NCBI GenBank assembly: GCA_049724395.1
Contig: JAUGWO010000103.1
Span: 1-64,000, forward strand
Direction of reading: 5' to 3'
DNA length: 64,000 nucleotides
Source: Spongospora subterranea f. sp. subterranea
Taxonomy: Eukaryota; Endomyxa: Phytomyxea; Phytomyxea; Plasmodiophorida
How positions within the stretch are numbered: the stretch's first letter is position 1; each line of letters opens with the position of its first letter. Of the stretch, positions 11,320 to 22,149 are shown one piece after another. The position numbers were made by a program, and so were the translations under genes. A model generated the notes under the pieces. It saw nothing but the letters and a program-made list of their open reading frames with translations, was not told where the DNA came from and did no database searches.

Positions 11320-13190
11320 CTGCTCATGAAGTTAGACCCCAAAGGATGTCAATGTACCAGAACTGGTTGTTGCCGTTTGCCAACGCGGACGCCCTCTGGG
11401 GATCTCTTCAAACAAATCGCCCCATCAACAATAATTGAGTGACATGTGAAGATGTCATTGCACCTGAGTTGTCACATCTGAAGGAATTGTTGTCTGAACC
11501 AGAAAGGCTGTAATAGGATCACCTGAACTGCTCAGGAGATTAACAATTTCCCGTCTAAATTAAAGCTTTTCCAACGACCGATTTCAAAGGTTTGTAATCT
11601 CCTAATTGTTGCCGACAGTTTCTTGGTAAATGATGTTCAGACATCACAATCCCCTTGTTGAATTCCTTCAGTAATTCGACACACTACAGTTCGCTTCTTC
11701 CGTTGATAATCGCCAATTTGGCTGTTCAATTTGTGATGTGGTTTTCTATTTCAAATTCGTCATTCATTTCGCCTTTCCTTATCAGGGTCGGAAATACGAC
11801 AAGGGACTGATTTGTTTCCCCCATTAAACTTCATTGCAGACCTGTATGTTGTGAAATGCCCCTCATGATATTACAGGATAAACATGACGTTGAGAAACGA
11901 GTTGGGATTTATTTGAGACGCTTTACTTGGGGTGTTTTGTCTTGCCCGCAATTGCTCCCAGAGCAGCGCCAGCCAAACAGCATGTTGCTGCGGCTGTTTT
12001 CGTCAATAGTGTGGAACTCGACGCTTGAAGAATGGCGGCAGCTCCTCCTGATGCCAGCGGAGCATGAAGTGTACCGACGCCGGCAACAACCGTCCCAAAC
12101 GTCGACATCGCCGCCGGGATCAACGCCACTGCTCCAATACCTAGCGCGATCGGCAACGCAGCGCCGACAGCGGCACCAATGATCAGTTTTACAGGCCCAT
12201 TGCCATGGCAGTTACCCATTGTTGATTTTTGAGTTGAACGGCTGATAGTACAATGGCGCGATTGCACCCTCCAGTGACCTGCCCATTTGGACTCAATTTG
12301 CGCCACACACACGCCGGATCCGGCTCTAGAAAACCACAATTGGGGTTAATTATAGAATACGGTCAACAAGAGATGGGACTTGAAGTTGGCGGCTATATCT
12401 GGGTTTTGTTGCCAATGGGCTCAGTCAATATTGCCTGTCAGGCTCCAGCCGTGGCCCTCAATTGTGCATCTGGGCGTTATCGTCGGTTCATTGGCGTCGC
12501 CAGAACCGGGTCAGGACCATTGAGTTGGTGTGTGGGACAGTTCTAGAATCCACTCGCAATCTCGGTCGTCCTGTCAAAGATCACGAGACCCATTTTTCGG
12601 CGCCGGATGGTTTATTGAACCCACTTTTTCGCGAACTCAAAAACTACAGAATCACGATCTTGCCTATTTGGTCCCTGGCGCTCACGCGGCCGACATTATT
12701 GTCGTCGTGTCCACTCAAGAAATTGTCTGATTGTTTATTTGTGCTGAAGGGTTCAAAACATTTACCGACGACTATATCCCAACAGGGTCATCGGTCAAGA
12801 ACTGATTGCGAATCACATTCTTTCAGTATATCAAACCGGCAGACGCTCTGCAAATTTCGTCTGTCCATTGAACATAGTTTGCCTGAGGTGGTCTCATCCT
12901 GCTGGTTTAGGATCATAATGCAGATCCGTCATCATTGTTAGAGAAGTCGCCGGCTTATTGTCGATTATGGCCCACGATGCAGACCCCGAACTGATCAATG
13001 GACCGTATTTTACAATATGAAGAGTCAGTTTACTCGCTATCTCTTAGGGCTGTTTCGAACCCAGGCGGGGGTTGGAAAATTGATGATATACGGGCGATTG
13101 TTGAATGATGACAATATGATGATCGCAATGACAGTATTACAACCCAAATATGTGCTGAAAGGACGTTGTATTCGAGATATTGGATCGAAG
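11320..13190. repeat. Segmental duplication copy C
   Basis: Partner of 8300-10130, same orientation. Landmarks match in the same order, with small indels throughout. Just downstream (13250 on) the SDR gene begins, which is not part of the duplicated unit. Confidence 0.85.
11923..12219 (-). CDS. IFI6/IFI27-like small membrane protein, copy 3
   Basis: ATG at 12219 gives 98 residues. The N-terminus MGNCHGNG places glycine at position 2 and cysteine at 4, a context compatible with N-myristoylation and palmitoylation; this is an inference from the motif alone. Hydrophobic segments follow: GAAVGAALPIALGIGAVALI, then TFGTVVAGVGTLHAPLASGG, then CCLAGAALGAIAG, with the LQASSSTLLTKTAAA linker between. 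This copy keeps the linker that copy 2 lacks. The protein ends in a short basic tail (KTKHPK). It is most similar in layout to copy 1, while its surrounding DNA is most similar to copy 2. Confidence 0.55.
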   Translation of the reverse strand: MGNCHGNGPVKLIIGAAVGAALPIALGIGAVALIPAAMSTFGTVVAGVGTLHAPLASGGAAAILQASSSTLLTKTAAATCCLAGAALGAIAGKTKHPK

Positions 13191-13351
13191 AGCCGATTCA
13201 CAATTATGTGGGGACCGGCATAGGTCTTGGGACAGATCTTCACAAAACCTGTTCGCCATCAGATGGCGTTACCGGCCGATACGGTCTGATCGGATCATCG
13301 GAACTCAACGGAGAATTTATGTGTTCACATTAGATTTGAAGGTTCTGGTAT

Positions 13352-14486
13352 ATGATGAGCGGTAAGGTGGCGTTCGTGACCGGAGGGAATAAGGGCATCG
13401 GGTTGGCCATCGTTCGCGGCCTGGCCAAGCGCCATCCGGATTGGACCGTCCTGCTGGGCTCGCGAAACAAACAGGCCGGGGAGGAGGTCGTCGCAGGTCT
13501 CAAGAAGGAAGGCCTCTCCAATGTGAATCCGGTTGTCGTTGATGTTTGTGACCACGGATCGATTCAAAACGCCAAAAAAACCGTTGAACAGAAGTATAAA
13601 TGTATGAAAACCCCTCTCTGTTTTTGCTCATCGTCGGAATTGTTGATAAATATGTGACAGATGTTGATGTCCTGGTGAACAATGCGGGAATCGCCTGGAA
13701 GGGTGACGCGTTCTCGGAGGAGGTAGCCGCCAAGACGATCGCCACCAACTACTATGGCGTCCTGAACGTGACTAACGCGTTCTTGCCAATTATGCGAAAA
13801 CCTGGCGCCCGAATCGTCAATGTTTCGTCAACAATGAGCTGCAACGCGTTGAGTGGTTGTCAAAAATCACTCCAAGACCAGTTCCTTGACCCAAATCTAA
13901 CTATCGACAAGTCGGCATTTATTTCAATTTCGCAATGTTTATGGCTCATCCTAATTGGTATGTTCAATTTGCAGAAATCGTCCGATTTCTGCGTTTTTGT
14001 ATTCTAATACTGTTTTTCATTCCAAAATCTACTTGACTTGTTTTCATTATCTCTAATGTCCAGGTTGAGCAAACTACTGGAGCAGTTTATTCATGACGTG
14101 AAGGACACGACTTGGAGTGAAAAAGGCTGGCCGAAGTCGTGCTATGGCGTCAGTAAAATCGGAGTGGTCAGTCGCCTCAAAACTGTTGCGTTTTCGGTTC
14201 TGAAAATACGATCTTGCAGTCAATGCTGACGAGAATTATGGCCCGGGATCAAGACAAGTCCCAGATACTTATCAACTGTTGCTGTCCAGGTATATATCTG
14301 CATCATCACGCCAACTGAAAAGATGTTCATATTGCGCCAGGTTGGGTGCGAACGGATATGACAGGACCACAAGCGCATCTAACGCCAGACGAGGGCGCTG
14401 TCACGCCCTTACTTCTGTGCGATCTACCTGACGATCAGCCAACTGGTAAATTGTGGTACCAAGAGAAGGTTCGCGATTGGATGTAG
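13352..14486 (+). CDS. Short-chain dehydrogenase, carbonyl reductase type
   Basis: Five exons (13352-13601, 13661-13910, 14064-14166, 14220-14289, 14341-14486) join in frame to 272 residues; introns are 59, 153, 53 and 51 nt. The product is a classical NAD(P)H-dependent SDR: cofactor motif TGGNKGIG near residues 10-17, NNAG at 90-93, catalytic Ser140 in VNVSSTMS, and the YGVSK pair Tyr194/Lys198. CCCPGWVRTDM follows, as in animal carbonyl reductase 1 (about 277 residues), and the ~40-residue insertion between the catalytic Ser and Tyr is a CBR1-type trait. It probably reduces carbonyl substrates in the cytosol; the substrate is unknown. ATG 13352 gives two leading Met residues; the second would serve equally well. 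Intron donors include GTATGA, GTCGGC, GTCAGT and GTATAT. Confidence 0.93.
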
Positions 14487-14869
14487 TTATTCCGGTATGG
14501 GCTTTGAGATTCAAAATCGTGTGATCACTGAAATCAATTGCTGCGCAGCGGTTCACAGGCTCCGTTTTTAAGTACGAACATCGAATAAACCTGGTCGTTA
14601 ATTTCATTTCAAGCGACATGATGATATGAGCTTGCACACTATCGTGGTGGATTATAATCTTAACCAGATAATTCGACGATATCCCCCCAAGTTCAGATAT
14701 TGTTTTTTGATAATGCCATGACATCACCGATTGAACATAGATTGACGGTGTTTACACATGCGACAATCAGAATGACCTTTCTCCTCAGTAGTAGTTGTTC
14801 GAATGCGGTCAGGCCTATATTCCTTTTAACGTTCTTTTTACCTTTCCCTTCGCCTCTCCCTCCGATTTC

Positions 14870-14985
14870 CAGGTTCGCTATTGGTTTCGCCTTTTCTATT
14901 GACTCCTCCCTTGCTACTGATAGACACCCTGCTTTTCTAATGTTTTCCCCCACGCTTACGCCTTCATATCCAATACTACCGCTTA
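14870..14985 (+). repeat. Dispersed pyrimidine-rich repeat, copy 1
   Basis: Contains GCTATTGGTTTCGCCTTTTC, TATTGACTCC, CTACTGATAG and CACGCTTACGCCTTCATATC in this order. The same phrases recur at 20790-20895 and 20938-21030. Function unknown; possibly the end of a small transposon. Confidence 0.6.
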
Positions 14986-15138
14986 CACCTCAAATACTAC
15001 CTTCATATCCAACGAAACTCTTCGGGGGGAAGTAATGATGTAAAATGAAGTAAAGGATTATAAGAAGCGTGTTTATGAATCAATCCGAATAATGTAATAC
15101 ATTATCATTTCGCATCATTACTTCCGAAGGGTTTCGAC

Positions 15139-15650
15139 ATGAACATCATCATCTGCTCGCGGCGATTGGCTGTTTCTTCCCGTTCCAGTCTTTCTAATCG
15201 CGCTTCCTCCCGTATTCGATCTTCGCGCCTCTCGTCACGATCGTCTTTGATTTCTGTATTCCTGTTCTCTTTCCTCGGATTTCTGGTGCATCATCATCAT
15301 CATCGTCAACCGATTGTTGCTGTCGTCGCTTCGCGACAGTCGATCAATGGCAGTATCGACACGCTGACGCTTCGGTGCAACAGCTGACATTACCACGTCC
15401 TATGAAGCATCCAAGCGGTTGGACACGACCGCGAGCTGACCGGGAGTATTCCCGGATCGACCAGCGGGTAGGTCTTTTGACTGATCACGCTGTGGAACAG
15501 GCGTTAACAGCGACGCCTTTCCCGCCGACGTTAGATCCATGATGGGGTCCATCATACCCTCATCGCCGATGAGGCCTTCATGCTTACGATCATTCAATAG
15601 ACAGACTGTTGTAGTCGTCGTCGTCGAGATCTGCGACAGAACTCTTGGCG
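15139..15650. other. Intergenic, no recognised gene
   Basis: Contains a short ATG-initiated frame on the plus strand (15139-15387, serine/arginine-rich) with a CATCATCATCATCATCGTC microsatellite near 15290. No conserved motif is visible. Confidence 0.3.
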
Positions 15651-15653
15651 TGG

Positions 15654-15832
15654 AAAGGTGAACATGCACGTTCTCAAACTACTCACTGGAAATGATCTCC
15701 TCCATCATCCGGACTTCGGTAACCTGTCAATAAGCTGGTTCTGAGCTCCTTATTGACAGGTTGCCGAAGTCCGGATGATGGAGGAGATCATTTCCGGTGA
15801 GTAGTTTGAGAACGTGCATGTTCACCTTTCAC
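15654..15832. repeat. Perfect-looking 77-bp hairpin
   Basis: The left arm 15654-15730 and right arm 15757-15832 are almost exact reverse complements, differing at two or three bases. The arms read from GGTGAACATGCACG through CCGGACTTCGG to CTGTCAATAAG and back. The loop is about 25 nt (centre near 15743). Confidence 0.9.
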
Positions 15833-15949
15833 CTCGTCCGGGGAGCGTCGAAAAATGTAAGGTGCTGGCTCAGTCCAACGCTGCTCCAATGCAATTGTAC
15901 GCAATCGCAGTTCGAGAGCGTGGCGATCAAAAGGCCTGTAAAGTTTGAA

Positions 15950-16500
15950 AGAGGAAGCTTTCTACCGGGAGGTCAATCATCATGCGGCCCAATTGTTGGA
16001 GGCGATGGAGGACGCGACCTCGCCGTTGTATGACCACTCCGATCCTGAGTCGCCGCAGTATACGTCCGTGCAGTATCGAATGGGATGGATCATCGCCGCC
16101 ACCAAGACCTTCTATGCCCAGTACACCAGCAACAACATTGCGATGCACATGCTACGACAGCAGGAGATCACGAGCAGCGCGGACCTCGCGCGTTTCACAT
16201 CCATGTGCATCCAGGAGACCAAATGGATTCATGCCAATCAGATGGCGAGGCACTTGATGGCGACTGGTAACGCTGTTCGTGATCTCCTGCTGTCGTAGCA
16301 TGTGCATCGCAATGTTGTTGCTGGTGTACTGGGCATAGAAGGTCTTGGTGGCGGCGATGATCCATCCCATTCGATACTGCACGGACGTATACTGTGGCGA
16401 CTCAGGATCGGAGTGGCCATACAACGGCGAGGTCGCGTCCTCCATCGCCTCCAACAATTGGGCCGCATGATGGTTGACCTCCCGGTAGAAAGCTTCCTCT
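15950..16500. repeat. Foldback repeat with ~230-bp arms
   Basis: Arms 15950-16179 and 16271-16500 are reverse complements with very few differences (Asp versus Gly codon in the encoded DHSDPES/GHSDPES). The spacer is about 91 nt. Both arms encode the same peptide, on opposite strands, beginning EEAFYREVNHHAAQLLEA. Confidence 0.95.
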
Positions 16501-16780
16501 CGTCGTTTGCGGCGTGTCAGTTGAAAGGCGGCGCTAGAATGTGCATCAACCTCGTCGTTGTCGTCGTCCTCAGGTGACAAATACGACGGAAAATTGGTAT
16601 AGATAACGGAGTCGGACTCAGAGACCTGCATGCCGGAACGGCTGACGATCGCAACGATGTACGATTTCGCTCGACGCGCGCTGTCGATGGTCTCGGCGAT
16701 CCTTTCAGCGCAAGGCACTTCGAAAAATGACGCATTTGAATGAGACAAAGATGCGATCTGCTGTCGAATTGCCGATGATG
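16152..16780 (-). pseudogene. Gag-like or unknown fragment
   Basis: A minus-strand open frame reads through the right foldback arm. It includes an acidic stretch SPEDDDNDEVDAHSS, a basic TRRKRREEAFYREVNHHAA, and a helical segment ending MHMLRQQEIT. It lies head to head with the plus-strand reverse transcriptase fragment at 16876. Its place beside a Ty3/gypsy pol makes a displaced, inverted gag possible, but no zinc knuckle is visible and I do not recognise the domain. The downstream part after QQEIT is the spacer of the foldback and differs between arms. Confidence 0.3.
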
Positions 16781-16875
16781 ACGTCGTCCCGTAGATACGT
16801 CTGTCGGGGGACAGAACCATGAAGCGCGAATGATGTAGGCGCACTGGGGCGTCACCAACGAGTGGACTGCTTAAT

Positions 16876-19404
16876 TTACATGGATGATGTGGTTGTGTTC
16901 TCGGCGGCGATCGAGACGCACCTGGACCAGCTGACTCGCGTCTTCGAGCGACTGCGTCGCATAATTTGATGGTCAACCCAGCAAAGACGTTTCTGCTGCA
17001 AAGGGAGACGACGTATCTCGGGCATCAGATTGACGGAGATGGGGTGAGACCCGATCGGCGTCTGATCGAGGTCGTGGCAGAACACCCGGCTCCTCAGAGC
17101 AAGAAAGCGATGAAGTCATTCCTGGGCCTGGCAGGATACTATCATCACTTCATCAAAGATTTTGCCGGGTTAGCAGCACCTTTGACTGACCTGACCGCGA
17201 AAGCCGTAGAATGGAGGTGGGAGGAGCGGCATCAAGTCGCATTCGAAGAGCTGCGTCGGCAACTAACGGAGCGCCCGCTATTGGCTCATCCGGACTTCAC
17301 GCGTCCCTTTATTGTCCAGACTGATTACTCCAGTTCAGCCATGGGCGCCGTCCTGAGTCAGCGAGATGATGACGGACTGGAACATCCGATTGCTTACATG
17401 TCGAAGAAATGCGTCGGTAAGGAACGGCATTACTCGGCGAGGCGTGGCGAGGCAGTCGCCATTCGACGAGCATTGCGGAAGTGGCGATGCTTTCTGGAGG
17501 GACAGCATTTTGTCATTGAAACCGATCATCGTCCTTTGGAATTCCTGCGGCGGGAACACGACGATGCTCAGCTGAACAGGATCTAGGAGGCTTTGGAATG
17601 TTTCCACTACACGTTGAGGTACAAGCCAGGGGCGGCGAATCAAAACGCGGACGCGTTGAGCCGATTACACGAGTACACCCACGAAGCCGGCGATCCCCTA
17701 CGGGAGGGCGGGGTGGAGACGGACGACGGCCAGGACCTGGATGACGACGAGGACGTTGTGGACAGCGGCTGGGCCGTCAACAGCGCCTCAGGCAGGAGGA
17801 GGAATCGAATGTGACGGAGCTGCGGCAAAGGCAGCGGGCGGATCCCCTGTGGAGCAACATTATCGAAGGCATCGAGAATGGCAAGCTAGGCTTACGGAGG
17901 GACGGCAACATTGTTCTAGACGGCAACGGCATCCTCATCAGGATTCAGCCGGAAAGCGATCGACATCAGGAGCAGAGGCAGATCTGCATACCGAAGTCCC
18001 GATAGAATTGAGCGAATCCGACTGGCCCATGATAGCCTGTTGGGTGCACATCTGGGGGAGCGTCGAACACTTGAGCGACTGCGTCGGGATGCCTACTGGC
18101 CGGGTATGGGCCGGGACGTGGCGGCACATGTCCGGGATTGTTGGTCGTGTCAACAGGCCAAGTTGTCAACGCCTTCGAACCAAGGACGGCGGCAAATCTT
18201 CGATGACGATGACGCGCCGAGAGAGCCATGGGCAGTGGTGCATATCGATCATGTCGTCAGCCTACCGACGACGTCGCGGGGCTACAAACATGTGTTATCG
18301 GCCACGTGTCGTTTTACGCATGCGACAATATTTATCCCGGTGAAATCGTTGTCATCGACAGAGACGGCGGAGGCGCTCATCAACGGCATCTTCTTGACGA
18401 AAGGTTTTCCCAAAAAGCTAGTTGCTGACCGCAGCTCGTCGTGGCGGAACGAGTTATGGAAGGCACTGTGCGCGATGCTGGGGATTCGTCTGGCGATGAC
18501 GGTGGCCTATCGAGCGCAAGGAAACGGCATGGCGGAGAGACCGCATCGGGTATCTCAATTCGTTTCTTCGGACGCTGACGGCAGAGGATCAAGCAAGATG
18601 GGATCGGGTCCTAAACTACGTCACGTTTGCGTATGGACAGGGAATATGCCGGACGACGGGGCAGACGCCACACTTTCTGGAGTTCAGCAGGGACCTACGC
18701 GGACCGAGCATGTACGACTGTCAGGTTCCGAGGACAGCACCGGCATCTCAGCGAGAATACCTGGCGCGGCTGCGAAGACGACTACGCGCCGCATGGACCC
18801 TGGCCGAGCGTTCGGCGGCAGAGGCGTATCGGGCATCGACGGAACAGGCTAATCGTGACCGAGGCGATATGGAGTTGGAAATTGATCAGCTTGTCTGGGT
18901 GAATAGGACGGCGTCAGAATCTGTTCTGGAAGAGCGACAATCTAGGCGGTTCTTACCGCGATTAACGGGGCCATGGCGAGTCCTGTCTCGACATTCCAAT
19001 GCTTTGGATACCTACAGGCTACGGCACCTAAATACCGGTCGGGAAGCATCGTTCAATGTGGACCAGATGGTACCTGTTCGAGGCAACCACGAAGAGACTG
19101 GGCGACAATCATCGACGGAACCAAGACGAGGCTGCCGGTGTCGACGATAATAGCGCAGGTGCGGGGGCAAGCAGAGACAGGGCAGCGAGCGACAGCGCGA
19201 TTCCCAGTTTAGACGCGGACGACGGCGACTTCGAGCCGTATAATCCCGCCGATTTTGAGACCTCTGACGACGAAAGTGATCGGGACGAGACGTACGCGCA
19301 GGCCAGTGCGAGTTCGCGGCCTCGCGACGAGCACACGGGACCTCGGAGATCAGTCCGATTCGCTTGTATCGGACTACGGGGGGTGTATGGTGACGGGCCG
19401 TGAT
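16876..19404 (+). mobile_element. Decayed Ty3/gypsy retrotransposon (RT, RNase H, integrase)
   Basis: The reverse transcriptase box YMDDVVVFS is at about 16878. A frame change near 16965 leads into VNPAKTFLLQ and YLGHQIDGDG, thumb and connection (FLGLAGYYHHFIKDFAGLAAPL), then RNase H (QTDYSSSAMGAVLSQ, IETDHRPLEF) and, after a TAG at 17584, KPGAANQNADALSRL. The integrase zinc finger is at 18025-18170 (HLGERRTLERLRRDAYWPG ... CWSCQQAK) and its catalytic core at 18235-18545, with IDHV and VADRSSS aspartates and a glutamate in GNGMAERPH. A C-terminal domain ends near GREASFNVDQMVPV. Most of gag, protease and the RT fingers are absent and the frame is broken at least four times. I found no convincing LTR pair. 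Confidence 0.9.
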
Positions 19405-19745
19405 TTACGCCAAGACGTAAGAGTGTGACTCCTTGCGTGGGAGGCGAAGGCCGGCAGACCCCTTTTTTAGAAAGTCATTAATAGATCCGAATATACTTTA
19501 GACGACCACTTTGGTTCATTTTCAAAAGCCTCACCTTCTAACTACTAACATTGCTCCCTGAGGGTAACGGCACAACACATCTCTCCCTCCAGGTTATTCT
19601 GCCGAGTCGTTACCAAAGCAGTTGGCTACGGACTAGGCAATATACGTCAAGAATACGCGTGACGTGACTCAAATTGAAATTTGCGTCGACGTTGTGTCAG
19701 TGTCAGTCCCACTACCGTATTTTGCGGGTTGGCGGACTCTGTGTG

Positions 19746-19885
19746 TTGGCGCGTTATTCACGGTTTACATGTTGGCGCGTTATTCACGGTCTACATGTTG
19801 GCGCGTTATTTACGGTTTACATGTTGGCGCGTTATTCACGGTTTACATGTTGGCGCGTTATTCACGGTTTACATGTTGGCGCAGG
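19746..19885. repeat. 26-bp tandem repeat, 5 copies
   Basis: Five units of GTTGGCGCGTTATTCACGGT plus TTACAT, with single-base changes (TCTACAT, TTATTTACGG), and a partial sixth unit GTTGGCGCAG. Confidence 0.95.
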
Positions 19886-20056
19886 TCTTTAATCAAAACA
19901 TGCCCAGGCGTGAAAGTTACACAGCCGCTGAGAAGCCTTGAATCGTCAACCTTCGATCGTGCTGAAGGCGTTTCCGTAAAAGAGTTCTGTGCTGACCTAA
20001 TTGATTTAAGCAGGACAAGTGTCTCGTTGGAGACGAAATTCTGAAAATCTAAAGTC

Positions 20057-20775
20057 GTGTCGCCCATCAGCGAGATCCGCCTGCAAAGGGACCCCATCAA
20101 CTTTGAAACGCATTTTCTGAAGAATTCCTGATGTATTTGTTCGAAAGAGGAGAGTGCGGATTCGGTAAAACAGATTTGACCCTTGATTCGAGATCTATAA
20201 CTCAGCAATATCAATGCGAATGGTGGTAGACTCCCGTGTCAAACAGCACGCTATGCTGTTATTCGTCGTTTTTTAAATAAGCATAGGTACGGGATTCGGG
20301 TCGGAACGCACGTTGACCAGCAAACCCTGCGGAGTCATGTTGAGGATAAGATTTTGATCAGGAAAAGAGCTCATTTGTCGCTTAACTGGCTGAACAAGTC
20401 TCTGCAGGGTTTTTGCTGGTCAATGTGCGTCCCGAAATGAGCTCTTTTTATGATCAAAATCTTATCCTCAACATGACTCTGCAGGTTTTGCTGGTCAACG
20501 TGCGTTCCGACCCGAATCCCGTACCTATGTTGTTTTCATAAACGACGAATAACAGCATAGCGTGCTGTATCCGATTTGGCCTTATACTCGCGGTCCATTG
20601 CTCGGACACGGGAGTCTACCACCATTCCCATTGATATTGCTGAGTTATAGATCTCAATGGTCACGAATAAATAAAGAGTCAAATCTGTTTTTTCGAACAA
20701 ATACATCAGGATTCTTCGGAAAATGCGTCCAAAATTGATGGCGCCCCTGTGCAGGCGGTTCTCGTTGGTGACTCT
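20057..20775. repeat. Large foldback repeat, ~320-bp arms
   Basis: The arms run from about 20057 to 20375 and from 20437 to 20775. Matching blocks include TGATGTATTTGTTCGAA, AACAGCATAGCGTGCTGT, CGGGATTCGGGTCGGAACGC and AAGATTTTGATCA with their complements. Arms differ by small insertions, for example about 35 extra bases near 20580 in the right arm. The spacer holds an extra partial copy of one arm block (CTGCAGGGTTTTTGCTGGTC). Confidence 0.85.
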
Positions 20776-20789
20776 TTTCCCAATTTGAT

Positions 20790-21030
20790 ATTGGCCTTGC
20801 TCTTTCGTTTGACAATTCTTTTCCGACTGCTATATTCACTATTACATCGCCCACGTTTTATGACGTGTTTCCTCTCGCTTACGCCTTCATATCCATTGGA
20901 GTACTATATTAATACATCTATCGCTCATTTCTCGATTCGATATTGGCTTCGTTCTTTCGATTGACACCACTCGTCCTACTGATGTATCGCCCCGATTTTA
21001 TGGCGTTTTTTCGCCACGCTTACGCCTTAG
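20790..21030 (+). repeat. Dispersed pyrimidine-rich repeat, copies 2 and 3
   Basis: Two successive copies of the repeat seen at 14870: TATTGGCCTTGCTCTTTCGT ... CTCGCTTACGCCTTCATATC at 20790-20895, and TATTGGCTTCGTTCTTTCG ... CCACGCTTACGCC at 20938-21030. Confidence 0.6.
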
Positions 21031-21282
21031 GTATCTTAGACACATATTGTGTTTCCATTTCGCTTGAAAATCCATTTCATAGTTAAAGAAATCTGCTTCA
21101 GATAAGTATTCCAGCCGTTGGATAGGATCCACATTCAAACTATTCAACTCCAACAGGCATAAATAAAAATCCCCGGAATCTGGAATTTGATGAAATACAT
21201 CAGCATGATACTGACTGTGAGATGTATTTCCAATCGAAATGGAAACACAGTAGATGTCCAAGGTACCTAAAGCGTAAGGGGG
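21014..21282. repeat. Possible MITE with ~50-bp inverted ends
   Basis: The left end CTTACGCCTTAGGTATCTTA ... GTGTTTCCATTTCG (21018-21064) is answered by CGAAATGGAAACAC ... TAAGATACC-like sequence ending TAAAGCGTAAG (21235-21282). The interior is A+T-richer and has no coding motif. Confidence 0.55.
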
Positions 21283-21893
21283 GGGGAAAAACGTCGAGTG
21301 AACTTCGCTGGCAGTTGGTACAGTAAAGAAATCATACTCCGAAACAGCATCTCCATGGACAGGCATACAGAAACAGTGTCGATTTGCTTATGAATCCAAG
21401 ATTCTCGCTGAGAATACGGGCTTCACGACAAGAAGAACCACAGCCTGCAAAAAATTAAAAGTTGAGCTTTCTTGGTAATCACCCTGGGTCGATATGGCAA
21501 GTTATAAGGGGACCTCCTGTCAAACCCGTCGCATACAGCATCCCCACAGATGTGGCGCTGCTTGATGACATCAAATCTTGACCTTGGTCAACCGCATACA
21601 CTCGATGAAGTGAAATCTCCATCATGACGAGGTCACGGAAAGGAAGAAGATCATTCGCAACCAGACCGGGAGTTCGTCATGGCCATTTCATAATAACGGC
21701 ATTCAGGAAATCTGACACACGACAAAATTCCATAGCAGAAATCAACGCGTTCTCTGGCGCCAAACGCCGCCATCATAGCAGCATAGTGATTGTATCAGAT
21801 GCTCAAATCCCAGCCTCACGGCCACACGGGTGCAGACCAACCGACGTGACTCATCTGATCGGTCAATTGTGTAATCACAACCAAATATGTTCG

Positions 21894-22013
21894 GTTCTCT
21901 CCTTTTTCGCCTCTAATACACAGATTAAATTCCACCGAAAATGAGATGTTTTGTATTGGGGAAAGAAAATCGGTGGAACTTGATCCGTGTATTAGAGGCG
22001 AAAAGGGAGAGAA
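21894..22013. repeat. Hairpin with ~44-bp arms
   Basis: TTCTCTCCTTTTTCGCCTCT ... TCCACCGA on the left pairs with TCGGTGGA ... AGAGGCGAAAAGGGAGAGAA on the right. The 32-nt loop is TTTTGTATTGGG-like sequence. Confidence 0.85.
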
Positions 22014-22149
22014 TGAGCAATAAGATCGAACGGTACACGAAAAGGACACAGGATATAAAAGTCCATGGTGCCTCTCTCACACGGAACTGGGATAATCCAA
22101 CCCCATCGATAAGTAGTATTACGATGGTGAGTTCTCACATATGACGATT

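Noticed and set aside
16876-19404. Intact Ty3/gypsy element with LTRs
   Set aside because: Frame breaks, missing gag/protease/RT fingers and no matching LTR pair within the window.
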